Of a DNA stretch of 64,000 bases, positions 1 through 12,248 are shown in pieces; position 1 is the first letter of the stretch, and the number at the start of each line of letters is the position of its first letter. The notes under the pieces are model-generated. The model searched no databases. It had not been told where the DNA came from and saw nothing but the letters and a program-made list of their open reading frames with translations. Made by a program: the position numbers and the translations under genes. This stretch comes from Heliopora coerulea (lineage: Eukaryota > Cnidaria > Anthozoa > Scleralcyonacea > Helioporidae): contig JASJOG010000639.1 of the NCBI GenBank assembly GCA_030142905.1, positions 1-64,000 on the forward strand. Direction: 5' to 3'.

Positions 1-3000
1 AGTAAAAATGATCTAGTAAACACTTTCAAGTTAATGTAGCCGAGTAATACCAAAATCGATTCATGCTGTGCTCATTTTTGAACTTTTCAAATACACTTAA
101 GCTCAACGTTTATATTAATGGTAATATGAACTGCTGAAAATATCAATTTTATCATCATTGACGTAATTCATTGGACAAAACATACATTTAATATTTGAAT
201 ATTTTTATAACTTTCATCTGTAAATTCTAATGGCTTTATGTCAAACCTTATAATGGTATTTTGTTAAATGAGTATTTCATAGCACCAAAAACCCTGTTCA
301 AACAACTGAGGATATTAAAGATACGTCTTTGTAAAGGAACACATCTTTCTTTAAAACCTTAAGCAGACAATGATAGCTGGAGGGTTAAGCATCCCTAATA
401 TACAAATTAAATGTCAGGCGTTTTTCCATGTCCAAAACCAGCTAAATAACTACCATAGCCCCCTCTCCCAGCTATAAAGGTATCGCTACGTCACTGCATG
501 TAACACGTACTATCTTTTAGATAGAGAGAAAGTAGTTTAAAAGTTTTATCAAACAATGTTCCTTTGCTTGATTAGTGCCAGGAGAACAAGACAAGATTAA
601 AGTCTAAACAAAAAAAAATGGACATGGGCCATTAACTCTACACTAAGTTCCATTTACAAGAGGGATTTTGCTTATGATTCGCTGTAGTTTGTCCTCGACG
701 TTCTTCTCAGTTCAACACATACTCCAACATGTCAATCGCAAAGTGCAGAGTCGCAATTGTCAACAACCTTTAAGAAGAACAACAAATACACTATTATCTA
801 AGACTGCATGGAGGTTCTATCGCGAAAGCATTTCCCGGAGGTTTGCCAAAAGTGTAAACGAAAAAAAGACGAAGTTAATACAGTTCCGTGCGTACTACGC
901 AAATTCGAAAATTCGTATTTTTCTCAAAATACATACACCTTTTTCTTCTTAATTTCCACCGAAATTTAACCCGAAAAATTTCTCGCCAGAACTTATAAGT
1001 CGGGAATAAAAATTGCATTTCCTATAGCATCCTGACAGCCCACCAACCAATAGCCGTGTCTCACCGCAAAGCTTAGCGGTGTAACTCGTACTTTACTTAC
1101 AATATCAGTGGCGGTGTTGTATCAGGTATATAATCTTCATGCTACAGGGGAGTGATTGTATGTCCTATACAATACAATGCGAATATTGCTCAGTACTTAT
1201 GACTCGAATAAATCTAAGCAACAATGTTCCTCAAAGAAGTCCAAGATTCGAAAGATTTTAGCAGAGAAAGTAACACGAAAACACTACGTAAATAAGGACA
1301 TGTACAGAGTTGATAGTGTTGCTAAGCCGGCGATGAGCTACAGCCGGTTAACGATGTTGTGTTGCAGCTAGTGAACGACGTCGTGCTCAACTTGTTCTTC
1401 AAAATGATAAACATTTCAACGATTTTCAGCGACAAAATAGCACAAAAAAGTCAGGTAAACCAGGAAATGTACAGCCTTGATAGTGTTATGCAGCTAATCA
1501 TGAGCTACCTCCGAGTTGAACTTCACGAGCAAGGTTGTGTTGCGATTCCAGCTCCATGCAGTTAACTGTTTAATGTCACCTTGGTCATGTGTAGGAAGAG
1601 TGTTATCCTGTTTGAGTTTACAAAGCACAGCTGTTTTTCTTCCAGTACTAGCTCCGGTTTCCTCCGAGGACCCATGAGAGGTGCTCTTAACTGGAAAAAA
1701 GCAACAGCTAACGTAGCTGATAAGGGTTATCTGGTATAAATTAAAACACTTTACTTTGTTTTACTTACTTTTTTATGGACTCTTTATCAAATGGATTCCA
1801 AAGAATAAAATAAGCTGATTGTTGTTACTCAGAATGGGGTCTAGCGTACTATATGGTAATGCGTTACGTCTTTGATGAATGGTTATTACGATAAATGATT
1901 TGGTTATTAACAATACCACCTTATGCAAGTTTGTAGCTGATTTTACAGCTTCCAAAATAAATCGAATGCAACGTAACCCTAATAAATGTAAATAGCTACG
2001 TATTTCGTAAATTGTGAGAAGTTACCTGGTTTAACAACTAACAGAAGCCTGACTTGGTACGCAGATGTCTGTGAATTAGTGGAGATAACATCTGAAAGAG
2101 ACTACTTCCTCGTCCAGCTTAAAGGGGCTAAAGTAGAATTACAACACTTAGTGTTAACCAAATAATAAATAAGAGCTCAATATAAGGCCGGAGTTCTTAT
2201 ATTCATTATTTCATTAAAATTTCCGCCCGCTAAAACATTGGCAAACGTGAAGATTTAGTGTTATTCAATGTAATATGTGTTAGATATGTTTTGGATTATG
2301 CGGTCCAATACTGCCTGTAAGCAACCCTATTTTGCTCGTCTAATAAAGTCTTCTATAAGACCACCAGTTCTCTATTATTCTATCCTCCATCCACTATCAT
2401 TGTTTGACCCAGTCATATGAAATGTCAAAGAGGGATGATAACGTATCTTCAAAGGTTTGGCCATCTCGATGAATCGCAACGATTAATTCTTTCCCAACGG
2501 GATAAGGCTTGTATCATGCTATGGTTGGCTGCCGTGACTGATCTCAAAGACGTCCAACGTTTTGATCAAAGGCCCTTCGTCAGAGAAAGAACACGGTTCT
2601 TTCTCTGACGAAGAGCCTTTGCTCGAAACGTTGGAATTCTTTGAGATTTAGTCGCGGCAGTTATTAACTCTTGAACGTTCAACCTCATTTAAGACCGTCT
2701 ATGCAATATCCTATTTTTATATCGTTGTGTAATTTTACCCTTGGTAAAGCCAGACGATTTTACTCGTCAAGGACAAAGCTCCCGCAGACAAAGTGTCAAG
2801 CAATGTATCAATTGTTGCAGATATGACTATGTTGTGACAAAACGTTCCCATGCATGTTTAGGGAGGTTCGCAGTTCTTTTCAAGTATCTTTTGCTCTTTA
2901 TAACCTTGTTTTCAGTGATCCCCAACTTCCCTGGAGTAGTCCACATGCGATAAACTTGCCTAATTATCGAGAATCTCAAAAAAAAGCAAAGCTATAAGAG

Positions 3001-3240
3001 TAAGGTATATGCATAAGAATTTTGCCTAAATGGGAGATCGCTTTAGCCGGTAATGCAAAGAATCGGCAGAGAAAACCTTATCTGCTTGATAATCTGGCGA
3101 AATATATTCTTTTGCTCGGTAAAGCATATTAAATAGGTCGTGATGTAATGTACTTGACCGCTTATGCAACAGGGGGAAGCTATCTGATGTTAAGTTCTTT
3201 ATTAAGTATCGATACAGCTATTTTCTGGCGCAGCCATCAC
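1..3240. repeat. Module A, copy 1 (no intact gene)
   Basis: This stretch recurs at 30724-33910 and, more diverged, at 52490-55740; its first part also recurs at 23220-23890. It contains only short open stretches without recognisable domains. The shared blocks include a sentence-like series of landmarks: the block near 480 (cgctacgtc), the block near 2400 (tatgaaatgtcaaag) and an AT-rich block near 3040-3150 that is also found near other unit starts. I interpret it as the decayed 5' and intron body of an ancient gene unit whose coding exons are lost. Confidence 0.7.
2555..2650. mobile_element. Inverted pair of PLE 3' tails with hammerhead-like core
   Basis: The two halves are reverse complements meeting near 2595. 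The right half holds CTGACGA (2605-2611), a four-base-pair hairpin (GAGC 2613-2616 with GCTC 2621-2624), then GAAAC (2625-2629). That order matches the core of the hammerhead ribozymes known from Penelope-like elements. The same palindrome recurs at 33215-33320 and 55105-55205, so it predates the duplication. Helix III and the cleavage site could not be assigned with confidence. Confidence 0.55.
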
Positions 3241-3454
3241 TAGTTTATATCGTAACGCTCAACCCTTTCCTGGTGGGATAAGACTAGTCTCCATTTACTC
3301 TGACTAAAGACGATTTAGTCGCAAGACGATTCTAGTCGTCAAGGAGAGAGCTCCCACAGTCAAAATGCTCTTAAGCAATGCAACAATTGTTAAAGATATG
3401 ACTATGTTATGAGAGAGATGAACGATGGACAAGCCCCATACTCAGAAAAACGAT

Positions 3455-3620
3455 TTCTAAGCCCCAGACGGGGATCGAACCAGCAACCTTCTGATGACCG
3501 GTAAGACGCTCTAACAGCTACTATGGAGGCTCGATGGTTAGAGACTCTCACCGGTCATGAGAAGGTTGTGGGTTCGATCTCCGTCTGGGGCTCAGAAATC
3601 GTTTTCTGAGGATAGAGCTT
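3455..3620. repeat. Inverted pair of tRNA-like (SINE-like) sequences
   Basis: Two arms of about 80 bp are reverse complements around 3525. On the plus strand the right arm reads like a tRNA gene, with an A-box-like stretch (ctcgatggttagag) followed by a B-box-like stretch (gggttcgatctcc). The left arm holds the same boxes on the minus strand. Arms differ at several places, so the palindrome is not recent. It recurs at 34105-34290. It may be a tRNA-derived SINE pair or a foldback element. It sits roughly where a cysteine-rich exon would be expected from the distance to the GATT tract downstream. Confidence 0.6.
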
Positions 3621-4049
3621 GACAAACGTTCATCTCTCATTCAAGATGGTTAATTAGTCATTTAGCGGAAGTAACACTGGGCCGGCTAAACATAAGTAAA
3701 TATCATTGAATCTGTGATCTACTCTGCAATCAGTTTTAATTCACATTTCTTGAAGCTTTATTGCATCCTGTGTAGTTTTCTTTCAATTAAATCTTCAATG
3801 ATATTTGAAGTAATGTTACAAACGCGAGTTGCTGTTCCTCCTCTGATTTCTAGATACCGAGAAACGAGTTGAAAAAAGAGGCGAAGCCGAGATTTTTAAA
3901 CGAGTTTCGAGGTATTTAGAAATCAGAGGAAGAACACTAAACGAGTGTTCGAAATTGTTTCTCAAACGAATTGGTATTTTAGGCAAAAGTCCAGCCGCAA
4001 GTTGGAAAAATGCAGCTGTAATCTTCTTCCGATTTCTAAATACTGATTA

Positions 4050-5480
4050 AAAATTCTTGAATCAATCAATAAAAATTGAAGAATTTTTAGTTTCGCTGTT
4101 CATTTGAATTCAAATACTGATTAATTATGTATTCTTTTTTGTTTTTGCTTTATGAAAAATTACTGAGTTTGAGAAAACCATTTCACCAACATTATTACGT
4201 TCGCTCGCCTTTAAACTATTTGTCAAAAGTTTCAGAAAGATTTTTTGAGTAATTAGCAAAACGTACTAACCTTTCTAGCAATACGGCGACAGAGACGTAA
4301 TATATTCGCACAATAATTGGCCATAATTACATATCGCTAAGCAATAGGATCTTTATTTTATTACATTTGTTCAATCTATCGACTTATTGATTATTGCTAA
4401 TTGAATAGCTGATCGAATGATTGATTGATCTATTGATTGATTGATTCACTGACAGTTTGATTTGTGTGATTGTTTAATATATTGTGTGATTGATTGACTT
4501 ATTGATTGATTAATTTATCCATTGATGGGTGGACGGATTGATGGATGGAAACATTGGTTAATTGTTGGTGATTTTCGACCTAACCACCTCCAGTCAAGTC
4601 AAATGCAATCAAAACAAGTCAAATCGCCTTAAATCATCTGAAATCTAGTTAATCCCTATCAATCTGACTTTCATTTAACAATTAAAGAGTGACTTTTCAG
4701 TTCACGTTGAAAATGGCTACCAGTCGAGATGTCAAAACAACATTTGTTTACCAAAACACTTGTTTTTCACAACAACTCAGACCGGAACAATCACTCTCAA
4801 CTAACCTTGGCTATTGATTTTCCGGGCGGAAAGCGCAATCGCAATATAAAGATCAGAGCCCAGCTCAGAATTCTTAAATGTATCGCCATAGTAAAAGAGG
4901 CAACTCGAAAAGTTTCAAAACATGTTCACTGAACATGTTTTCTTTAAAACATGCTTACCATGGCCATAAATTTAAGAATTCTGAGCCGAGCTCTGATCTT
5001 TTTACTGCAAACTCAACTAAGTATTCACCCATCCCTAGTTCAATTAAAACACCAGGATAAGTTCAAAAACTGTCTGAAAAAACGTCTTACCCAATATTAA
5101 TTCATCAGTCGCTGCGCAGCAACTAAACTAGCACTTCTTCCACCCAAATTTCCATACACGTTTCAAACGTCCTCCACTAGTAAGCCTGTCTCTTTGAGAA
5201 CGTTGAATATTGAAAACTTGTTCGAGAGTCAGATGTTAATAGGGCTAAAGAGTCAACAAAAAACTTATTCAATACATTGCATTTTTCAGTGCAAAAACGC
5301 AGTGGATAAACACACATACACTGATGTGCAGCAAAGAATACCAACGTCATTTAGACCGACGTCTTCGGTTGCAGTAGCAAGAGCAGTTTAATTTCATTTC
5401 GTTTAGAAATGTCATGAAACACATGTAATCCTTTAAATTAAATTAAAAAAAGAAAAAAAAGTCTAGCAAACGATGTTTTT
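4050..5480. repeat. Unit tail present in copy 1, absent from copy 2
   Basis: Copy 2 jumps directly from the equivalent of about 4050 (near 34795) to the equivalent of 5481 (near 34808). Because this stretch resembles tails of other units (compare 16600-17200, 20050-22150, 50350-51350), deletion from copy 2 is likelier than insertion into copy 1. No coding capacity is visible. Confidence 0.75.
4375..4560. repeat. GATT/GATTGATG-type simple repeat in a unit tail
   Basis: Runs of gattgattgatt with variants such as gatggatgg. Similar tracts follow the cysteine-rich exons of other units by about 780-850 bp (16795, 20095, 27940, 46985, 50400). This one marks a unit whose exon is missing. Confidence 0.7.
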
Positions 5481-6014
5481 CTAGATTAGTACCAGGAGAA
5501 CAGGATAAGGCTGAAATTTAGCAGGTTTAAAACTGAAATTCGACAATAAAACTCGACTGTAGAAAACTGGGATTAAGGACTTATTAACTGACAGCGACAA
5601 CGGTACGGGGAAGTTTTGATGGTATCCAGAAATGCTGAAGAAACCTGCTCGAGGTTTTTGAACGGACCAAGCGCTGAAGGGGCGAAATCTGTGCGAAACA
5701 AAAGCCAAGGACGAATGCTTTCCCGTTAGGATCCAGTAAATTTGGTTAACAAATCTATATACGGCTTTTCGTTCATATTAATGTTATATTAATATCATTC
5801 TTAAGAGATATTTCCATTTTGGCATAGTTGATTCAGACTTAAATTCACAGAATATTGCTCTCATGAGCTTCGAATTTTCCCACTATTTTCAAAGGTACGT
5901 TTGCAGGAATTAACTCTTCCGTCTTCGACATGTTTCACCGTGACGAGTAAAATGGTCTGATGTTGGCCAGAGTAAAATTGTCTAACGTTTAGCTCCGGTC
6001 GACACAAAAACGTC

Positions 6015-6345
6015 ACCACTGAGACTAGGTAACCGTGTGGAGACTGAAACTCGAAAATTAAGCATTTTATTTTCCTGATAGCTGTTTGGGAAATAAACCT
6101 TTGGGGGTGAAGTTAAAATGTCGCCAGGTCTAATATGTCAACGGTTAGGATTAGGGTTAGTAATAGGACCATAGCCCAAATCTTAACCCTAATCTTTATC
6201 CTAACCATAACAATCAGGATAATTCCGAATTTTAGGACCATTAATATTTCAGGATCATCCTGAATTTTAGGTAAGAGGATATCAGATAAGTAAAATACTT
6301 AATTTTCCGCTCCCTTTCTCCACACGGTTACCTGCTCTCAGTGGT
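6015..6345. mobile_element. Foldback element with internal telomere-like repeats, copy 1
   Basis: The ends are inverted repeats: aggtaaccgtgtggagac (from 6027) at the left is matched by its reverse complement ending at 6333, and the match extends outward through an accactgagag-like sequence and inward for about 60 bp in total. The centre (6141-6215) carries gttaggattagggttag followed by its inverted counterpart taaccctaatc. No transposase is present, so it is a non-autonomous MITE-like element. The copy at 35331-35683 has more intact TTAGGG units. Confidence 0.75.
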
Positions 6346-6379
6346 TAACAATGGAAAAAAGACAGAACCCATCTTTGAT

Positions 6380-6960
6380 AAATGTCTTCAATTTACATAG
6401 CTCCTCTCCTCCTGCAACACATAAAAATTATATCCCTTAAAACCTTAAACTGCACTCGACTCTACGCCGTATTCTTTGGTCGGGGAAGAGACGCAAAAAA
6501 AGGAATAAACGGAACGAAAGAATTCGAAATTATGGAAAATGGAAAAATGTTGTGTCAACTGTTAACGATTGCTTGCGATACACAAGAAACTATAAAGTAC
6601 TCTGTTGATGTTTAACATCAAAAACTTGCTGTAAGTCAATTTAAGATAACGCGTAAGTTCCACAATTGTTGCTAGGGTTTGGATTAGGATTAGTATCAAA
6701 ATATCGGCAAATTGCTTCAATATTAATTGCCCTGTCCCTTGAGATAAAATTCACAAACTTTCTGTTTACCCAAAAACGCCAAGTAGCAAACAAAAGAGTC
6801 ATGCATGAAAATATTGTACAAGCAGATTGCTTCCGTCACCAAAGCGTCGAGTCGCGAGAGGAAGCCTTCACTTGCCAGTAAATGAGGGGCAATATTCTTT
6901 TGCTCTGTAATGCATGCCAGATAGGTCGCCAAAAGAGGCTTGAATTCTTTCAGAATAATT
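6380..6960. repeat. Recurrent unit block without recognised coding
   Basis: This block recurs at 17940-18540, 35800-36370 and 48120-48730. Short open frames occur but shift between copies and have no domain. Its last 90 bp or so (near 6850-6950, cttcacttgcc ... ggtcgc) also recurs near 3041-3150, 33720-33820 and 55590-55700, which marks it as part of the ancestral unit. A conserved non-coding role is possible but not shown. Confidence 0.6.
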
Positions 6961-7499
6961 TTAGCTTAGTGGCGGTCAGCGCCCTACCGGGATGGCCTAA
7001 AAGGCGACCATAAAGTGCTGAAAGGCCAATTGATTGGCCCAAACATGATGGAGGTTAATTTGTGCGACTAATTCAAAAGGAAACACCCATTCTAGTAAGT
7101 AATAAGTGCATGAATCTAAAATATCAGTAAGTTTATAATTCAATTCAACACGTTTTGGGGTACATCGCACTAGTTGTTGCGACATCCGCCAAACGCAAAT
7201 TCATTCAAAACACAAAAGTATTCCGTTTAAACAACACTCGATAGCGTTAACCTAAATACATTAACATTTATCGAACACTCGTTTGCATGGGAAGGAACAA
7301 CTTCAATCCAACGCCAAATTTCAAAAGGTGCCATATTACTCCGTCTATAAACCTCACAAATACTTTCCTTTAGGGACCTCGTTCTCGACAAATAAATCGA
7401 AATTCGCGTTATTCTTATGGAAAGCCAAAAAACTCTCCCTTTTTTTCCCCCGTTTAAATTTTAGGGATATCCTGTTCTTAAAAACCTACACCGTTTCAT

Positions 7500-8700
7500 A
7501 AATTAATTGTTTTTATGAATTTGAAAGATAAAGTGTGTCACATCACCTGTGCAGATGAACAGAAATGCACTAAGTTTTACAAATCTAATTTGACTAAGCA
7601 ATTGAAATAAAGGATGCCCTTTGGCCCAAACGAAAATGGATAATCCTTTCGGCCCACTTTATTTATCCACGACGTTTAGAACACTGTAAGAGAAAATCAA
7701 TAAAAAGAATGAGTTTTTTTTCCTAACCATGTAGTTCTTTATATCCGACTCTCGACCATGTTTTCAACGTTAGGCGTTCTCACCGATTTTAGATGACTAA
7801 AGCAACCTTTCTTTTGGAATCTACATGGAATTTCGGATCGGATGAGTGCTTTTTGGGGTACAAATATTGGGCTGAGTTCGATTGACTACGTGAGAGTTGT
7901 ACAAAATGAGTGTTAACCGACAGTCATTTTCAGTGTTAACTGAATAGTAATTTCCCACTTAATTCTACTTAGATTTGCAAGATTATTTGATTTTTTTCAG
8001 TTGAACTTGATTTGAACGTATTGATTTGATGGGGGTTTTGCTATGTCGAAAAGCTCAACCGATCAATCTATTTTACAATCAATTTATCAAACGTGCCTTA
8101 GTAATTATCAATTAAACATTCTGCCTATCAACAGAACTTGGAAAATATTGCTAATCACTAAACAAAACCAATTTTCCGAAAAAAATTGTAATCCTTAAAA
8201 GGATAACGTTGCAAACACAGTTTTGACCGAACGCTTAATTTGCGACATACTTCGGAATAGTTTAATGAAAGCTAGCTGTTGTATGAAAATGTTATCCCAA
8301 TTCCTATTACAAAAATCGTGAAATGGTTTTAAAATACTGCTGAAAATTTAATTGAAACGAAGCTACACAGACTGAAAGAAAAATGAACCTTTAAGAAATA
8401 TGAAGTAGAGTCCATTACTGTGTAGTTTTGGGGACGAGCAGGGTAATTATTTTTGTGTATGTTTATTCGACCCATTGACATCCATAATCCGGCGTTGCCT
8501 CAAATCGTCCTTACTCACGGTTTGGTACGTATATTCTCACTAAGACCCATCCCTATACGTCAGCACAACTTAACATCCAATTCACATGAGCATTATCTCT
8601 GCTTAATATTCGCTAGTTAATGATCTGATTGGTAAAAATCTGTTGTATTGAAAGAACACTTACGAATGTACGCCCATGGCACCTAATTCCACACGTAGGT
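7500..8700 (-). repeat. Inverted unit tail belonging to the minus-strand gene
   Basis: Read on the minus strand this is the same 3' tail that follows the plus-strand gene at 16200-17250, including the GATT-type tract (near 7990-8110) and the block that precedes an aaagtgtgt/acacatgtt sequence near 7530. Together with 12249-17250 it shows that the inverted duplication producing the gene pair is more than 4.5 kb per arm. Confidence 0.65.
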
Positions 8701-8765
8701 TTGCATCCGTATAGTTTTTTACATTTCACTGCACAAGTTCGTATTTTGAAGCAACGTCGTCGGAA

Positions 8766-11700
8766 CTACTTGTATTTACAGATACGTTTTCTGTAACACA
8801 CTCGGCGGCAAAGTCTGTACGATTTTTTGTGGCATACACGAGGTCCCCAAACAAGTCGGCAGCCACATTTGTAGCACCACATATCACGGCGTACACGATA
8901 GGATATGCACTTCCCATGAAAGTATCCTGCAAATATAACGAAAAATTGATACATTTCCGAATTTTCTTGGAGAACGTTGGTCCTGTGATGATATTTCCAA
9001 ACTTAGTGATAATCACGTAATCTCTACAGGGTTCTTCGCGCAAAGTTGCAAAATGAAATAAAGGAGAAATGAAATAGAACAGAGAACGCAGTTACACCAA
9101 TGTACTTGCTCTCAAGTTTCTAAACCCAATGTTAGGTTACAAGAGGCAATTGGAAGTAAGGGGACAAACTTTCAACATTACTTTTGGATACGGGAAGGAC
9201 ACATTTAAGTAAAATATAAACATATCTTAATTATAAGATATTCATTTGCGGAAACAAAAGTATTTTCACCTATAAAAAGGGACACAAGTGGAAACATGTG
9301 CCTTTAATACTTGCCGGTACTTAGACTGTGCATACACCTTCTCAGCCCTTGAAGTCTGTAGAACGCGTGATCGTGCAACGGCTGGTAAAATTCTGTAAGC
9401 ATTAATCTCCATCAATTAACTTACGAGTGGTGAGGTGGTCACGAGGAAAAAACAGAAGTAGTCGGTAATGTTTGCGAGGTATGAACTAGCAATCCGCAAG
9501 TCTCGATAGGCTACTTACAAGATTGTAGAGAGCGTGTTTAGGATGAGAGGAGGGGGAATGGAAGTTCAATACGTTCGAACACTGACACTTCTTGATTCAC
9601 TTCTTGGTGTTTCGATATCTGATGAAACACTCATTGCCGTATACGACACACAACATTCCATGAAATTAAAAGTGTCGCTGGCCCTTTTCTCTTTGTCAAA
9701 AACTGTAAGTAAACTTAAACAGCAAAAAAGGTAACGACTAAATTCTAAAACATACAAAATTAACGTACGCTTCTTTTCGTCATTGTCTGGAACGTCTTTG
9801 CTTCCATCTGTAAATAGCAGGTAAACTTTATTACTTCATTTATCTTTAAACAAAATCCTAATTATTGATTACATCTAAAGCAAAGATTGAATGAAAAATT
9901 AACGTATCAAAATTTTAAAATCAATAACGTTGCAGAAATTAGAGAAAAAAATTCGAACTTGCCGTCATCCTCGGATTCTATTCCATCTCTGGCTTCTTGG
10001 TTATTATTTTCTTCGCTCTTCTCCTCCATATTGTCTATATCGTTCGAAGTTATCTCCTTATAGGATTCTTTGGCTGTTTCTTCGTCAGGATTGATAACTT
10101 CAGGCCGGTTGTCATTTTGATGACCATCAATCTGCTCGTTGTTCTCCTGGAGCACTTCTCTTACACCTAGCGATATTAATATAGGAAGAAAATGCATTAT
10201 AAAATTACTGTTGAGTTTTCGTAATGCAACTTGGTAAATCAGTTTTTTTCACTTCTAGTTAAATTGACGCAAATGTAAAAGAGATTCCATATTTGGATAC
10301 TGGGTTTTTAATTTATAAAGTAGATGAAACAGTAACAGCAATAACCTGAAATACGTGCTGAAGAAGAGAATAAGAAACAAAAGTATTGCTAAAAGTTTTC
10401 CCTCCCGAATCCTGACTTTTCCAACTCGAGTGGTATCCTAATCAATATTTCCACGCGTAAGTAACTTCATGTTTTTCGATAACCTAGAACGCTTTTCTCC
10501 TTAACTGTTGACGGAGATTTTATCATTGAATTTCAAACATGCTTGCAAAAATTTTATAACATTTTCATACCTACAGCTAGTACTACAAAGGCTAAAACCC
10601 GCTTGAATGACCAAGTCAGGGCTATATTCACCGAATATTTGGCATTTACACTCGATCACATGAGATCGAGAACAAGTAGGATGAAAGAAATTTTTCGTGT
10701 ATCAGAATCTTATAATTCTATTTGTTCATGGCTGAGTCAAGGAAAATTACGCAGCTTTCGTTGAATCATTTGATCTTGCTGTGTTTTGGCATCATAACAA
10801 CACGACAGCCAATCTTACCTCTGTCGCTCTCCATCTCTTCATCATCAGTTTCTTCGTCGTTTTCTGCTTCATGGTTATCGTCGACGTTATTCTCTTCTAC
10901 TGAACTGTACTCATCGCTTCCAGCTATCTCTTCATAGTCGCCGGCTTCATTTGGTATGTCTTCGTCAGTCTGTTCTTTCTCATATTGATGTACACGAACA
11001 TCAGCTCGTTTCTTCTCTATCTCTGCTCTCACAGCTAGGAACATTCAAATAGCAAGAAAATTTCATTATTTAATGCTTCATCGGTTTTCATTTTATTATT
11101 TCAATGGACAGCACCTATAAAGATAGTAACTTGTAAAATTAACTCTAATCCTTTGCGCGCAATAAACGTTGTATCTTGCTGAAATACAGCAAGATAGGAG
11201 TTCAGACACTTCCCTTCTTTTCTGAAGAAAGCCCTTTAAAGTTTTAAAATACTGGTGCTCCTATTAAAGCTATGTGAAGTGTTGTCGTTAAACGAACAAC
11301 TGATTACTTGAGCTACGTTTCAGCAATTCTACGGTACCAGGTTAATGGAATAACATGAGTGCAACTAAGCGGGTGGAGAATAAATCTGCAATTCATAACA
11401 AAAGTCGTAAAGTGAATTGGAGCGGAATTTCAAGGCGTAGTTTAACATCGTTATAGTGTTATTTTTATGATTTTCAGCTCGGTCGAAAACCTAAATATTC
11501 AAGCTCAGTTAAGATAAATTTTCAAGGCTCTATTTTTTCTTTCCGCACCACATTCCAGCCTGGTAGTCCACTGGGTTGACGTTTTAACGCTGCTGAAATT
11601 CTCCCTCTAATTTTATCAAGTCGCGAGTTTCTATTCATTATTAAGTTTTTAGACTAAAACATGTTTAGTTCACCCAAGGTTTTGTATGTGGTAGCATATT

Positions 11701-11798
11701 TTTCACGTAAAATATAAATCTACCTTTTATGTTAAAAACTTACCTAAAATGCATGTGGAAGCCAAGAGTAAGGAGCAAATTATTGCAAAGCTTTTCAT
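8766..11798 (-). CDS. Secreted acidic-pro / cationic Cys-rich peptide precursor, gene 1m
   Basis: Five exons on the minus strand, all with consistent phase 1: 11744-11798 (signal peptide, starts MKSFAIICSLLLASTCIL), 10819-11034, 9963-10166 (two Glu/Asp-rich propeptide exons), 9769-9807 (short exon that ends in Lys-Lys and completes an Arg across the splice), and 8766-8926 (cysteine-rich). Lengths sum to 675 nt, 224 residues plus stop. Cleavage after the Lys-Arg pair would free a 52-residue peptide with 8 Cys, about 20 Lys/Arg and one Asp. Compared with its paralogues, the last exon ends early: a Trp codon has become TAG (8766-8768), and the coding-like sequence continues beyond it. It is the only one of the four genes open from ATG to stop. 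The architecture resembles cnidarian antimicrobial precursors such as damicornin or periculin; peptide toxin or signalling roles are not excluded. The family is not assigned. Confidence 0.72.
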
Positions 11799-12248
11799 TG
11801 TCGTCTCAGGTGCTCTTCAATCAGGACTTCCTAGATGACCAAATGATAGCCAAGTGAAGAATTTCGAGCTTATTTATATTATTTTTTTGGACTCTAATTT
11901 AAATGTAAATTACCCTGAACGCATGTCAGTCATTGAGACTTGGCTTTCATTAGCGACGTAAGCCTATGCATAATGACTTACGCAAGCACAGAAAGTACTT
12001 CATGGTCAGCTGAACTCTTTCTACATCCCTACTACCAAGGGATTAACCGACCACGAAGTGGATACTGCGCTTGCGTATGTCACAAAGCATAATGCTACTT
12101 AAAACCAGGCATTAATGACTAACATCCCTTCAGGGTAATTTACATTTAAATTAGAGTCCAGAAAATTCTATATAACAACCCGAATTTCTTCATTTGGCGA
12201 TCATTTGGTTATCGAGCAAGTCCTCACTGAAAACAAGCAGAGAAGACG
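11799..12248. promoter_or_regulatory. Shared bidirectional promoter of gene pair 1
   Basis: The 450 bp between the two start codons is palindromic. A stretch of about 30 bp including tttacatttaaattagagtc occurs near 12130-12158 and inverted near 11890-11920. TATATAA at 12169-12175 lies 74 bp before the plus ATG; TATAAATA on the minus strand at 11871-11878 lies 73 bp before the minus ATG. The centre holds ttgcgtaa-like sequences on opposite strands, which could be bZIP-type sites; that is a guess from the sequence. Symmetry suggests co-regulation of the pair. Confidence 0.7.

Noticed and set aside
3455..3620. Functional tRNA genes
   Set aside because: The A- and B-box-like parts are present, but the arms are inverted, mutated and lack a convincing full cloverleaf; a SINE-like pair is likelier.
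8829..9020. Plus-strand open frame opposite the mature exon of gene 1m (and at 38573-38764)
   Set aside because: It is the antisense of the cysteine-rich exon and has no splice, signal or domain support.
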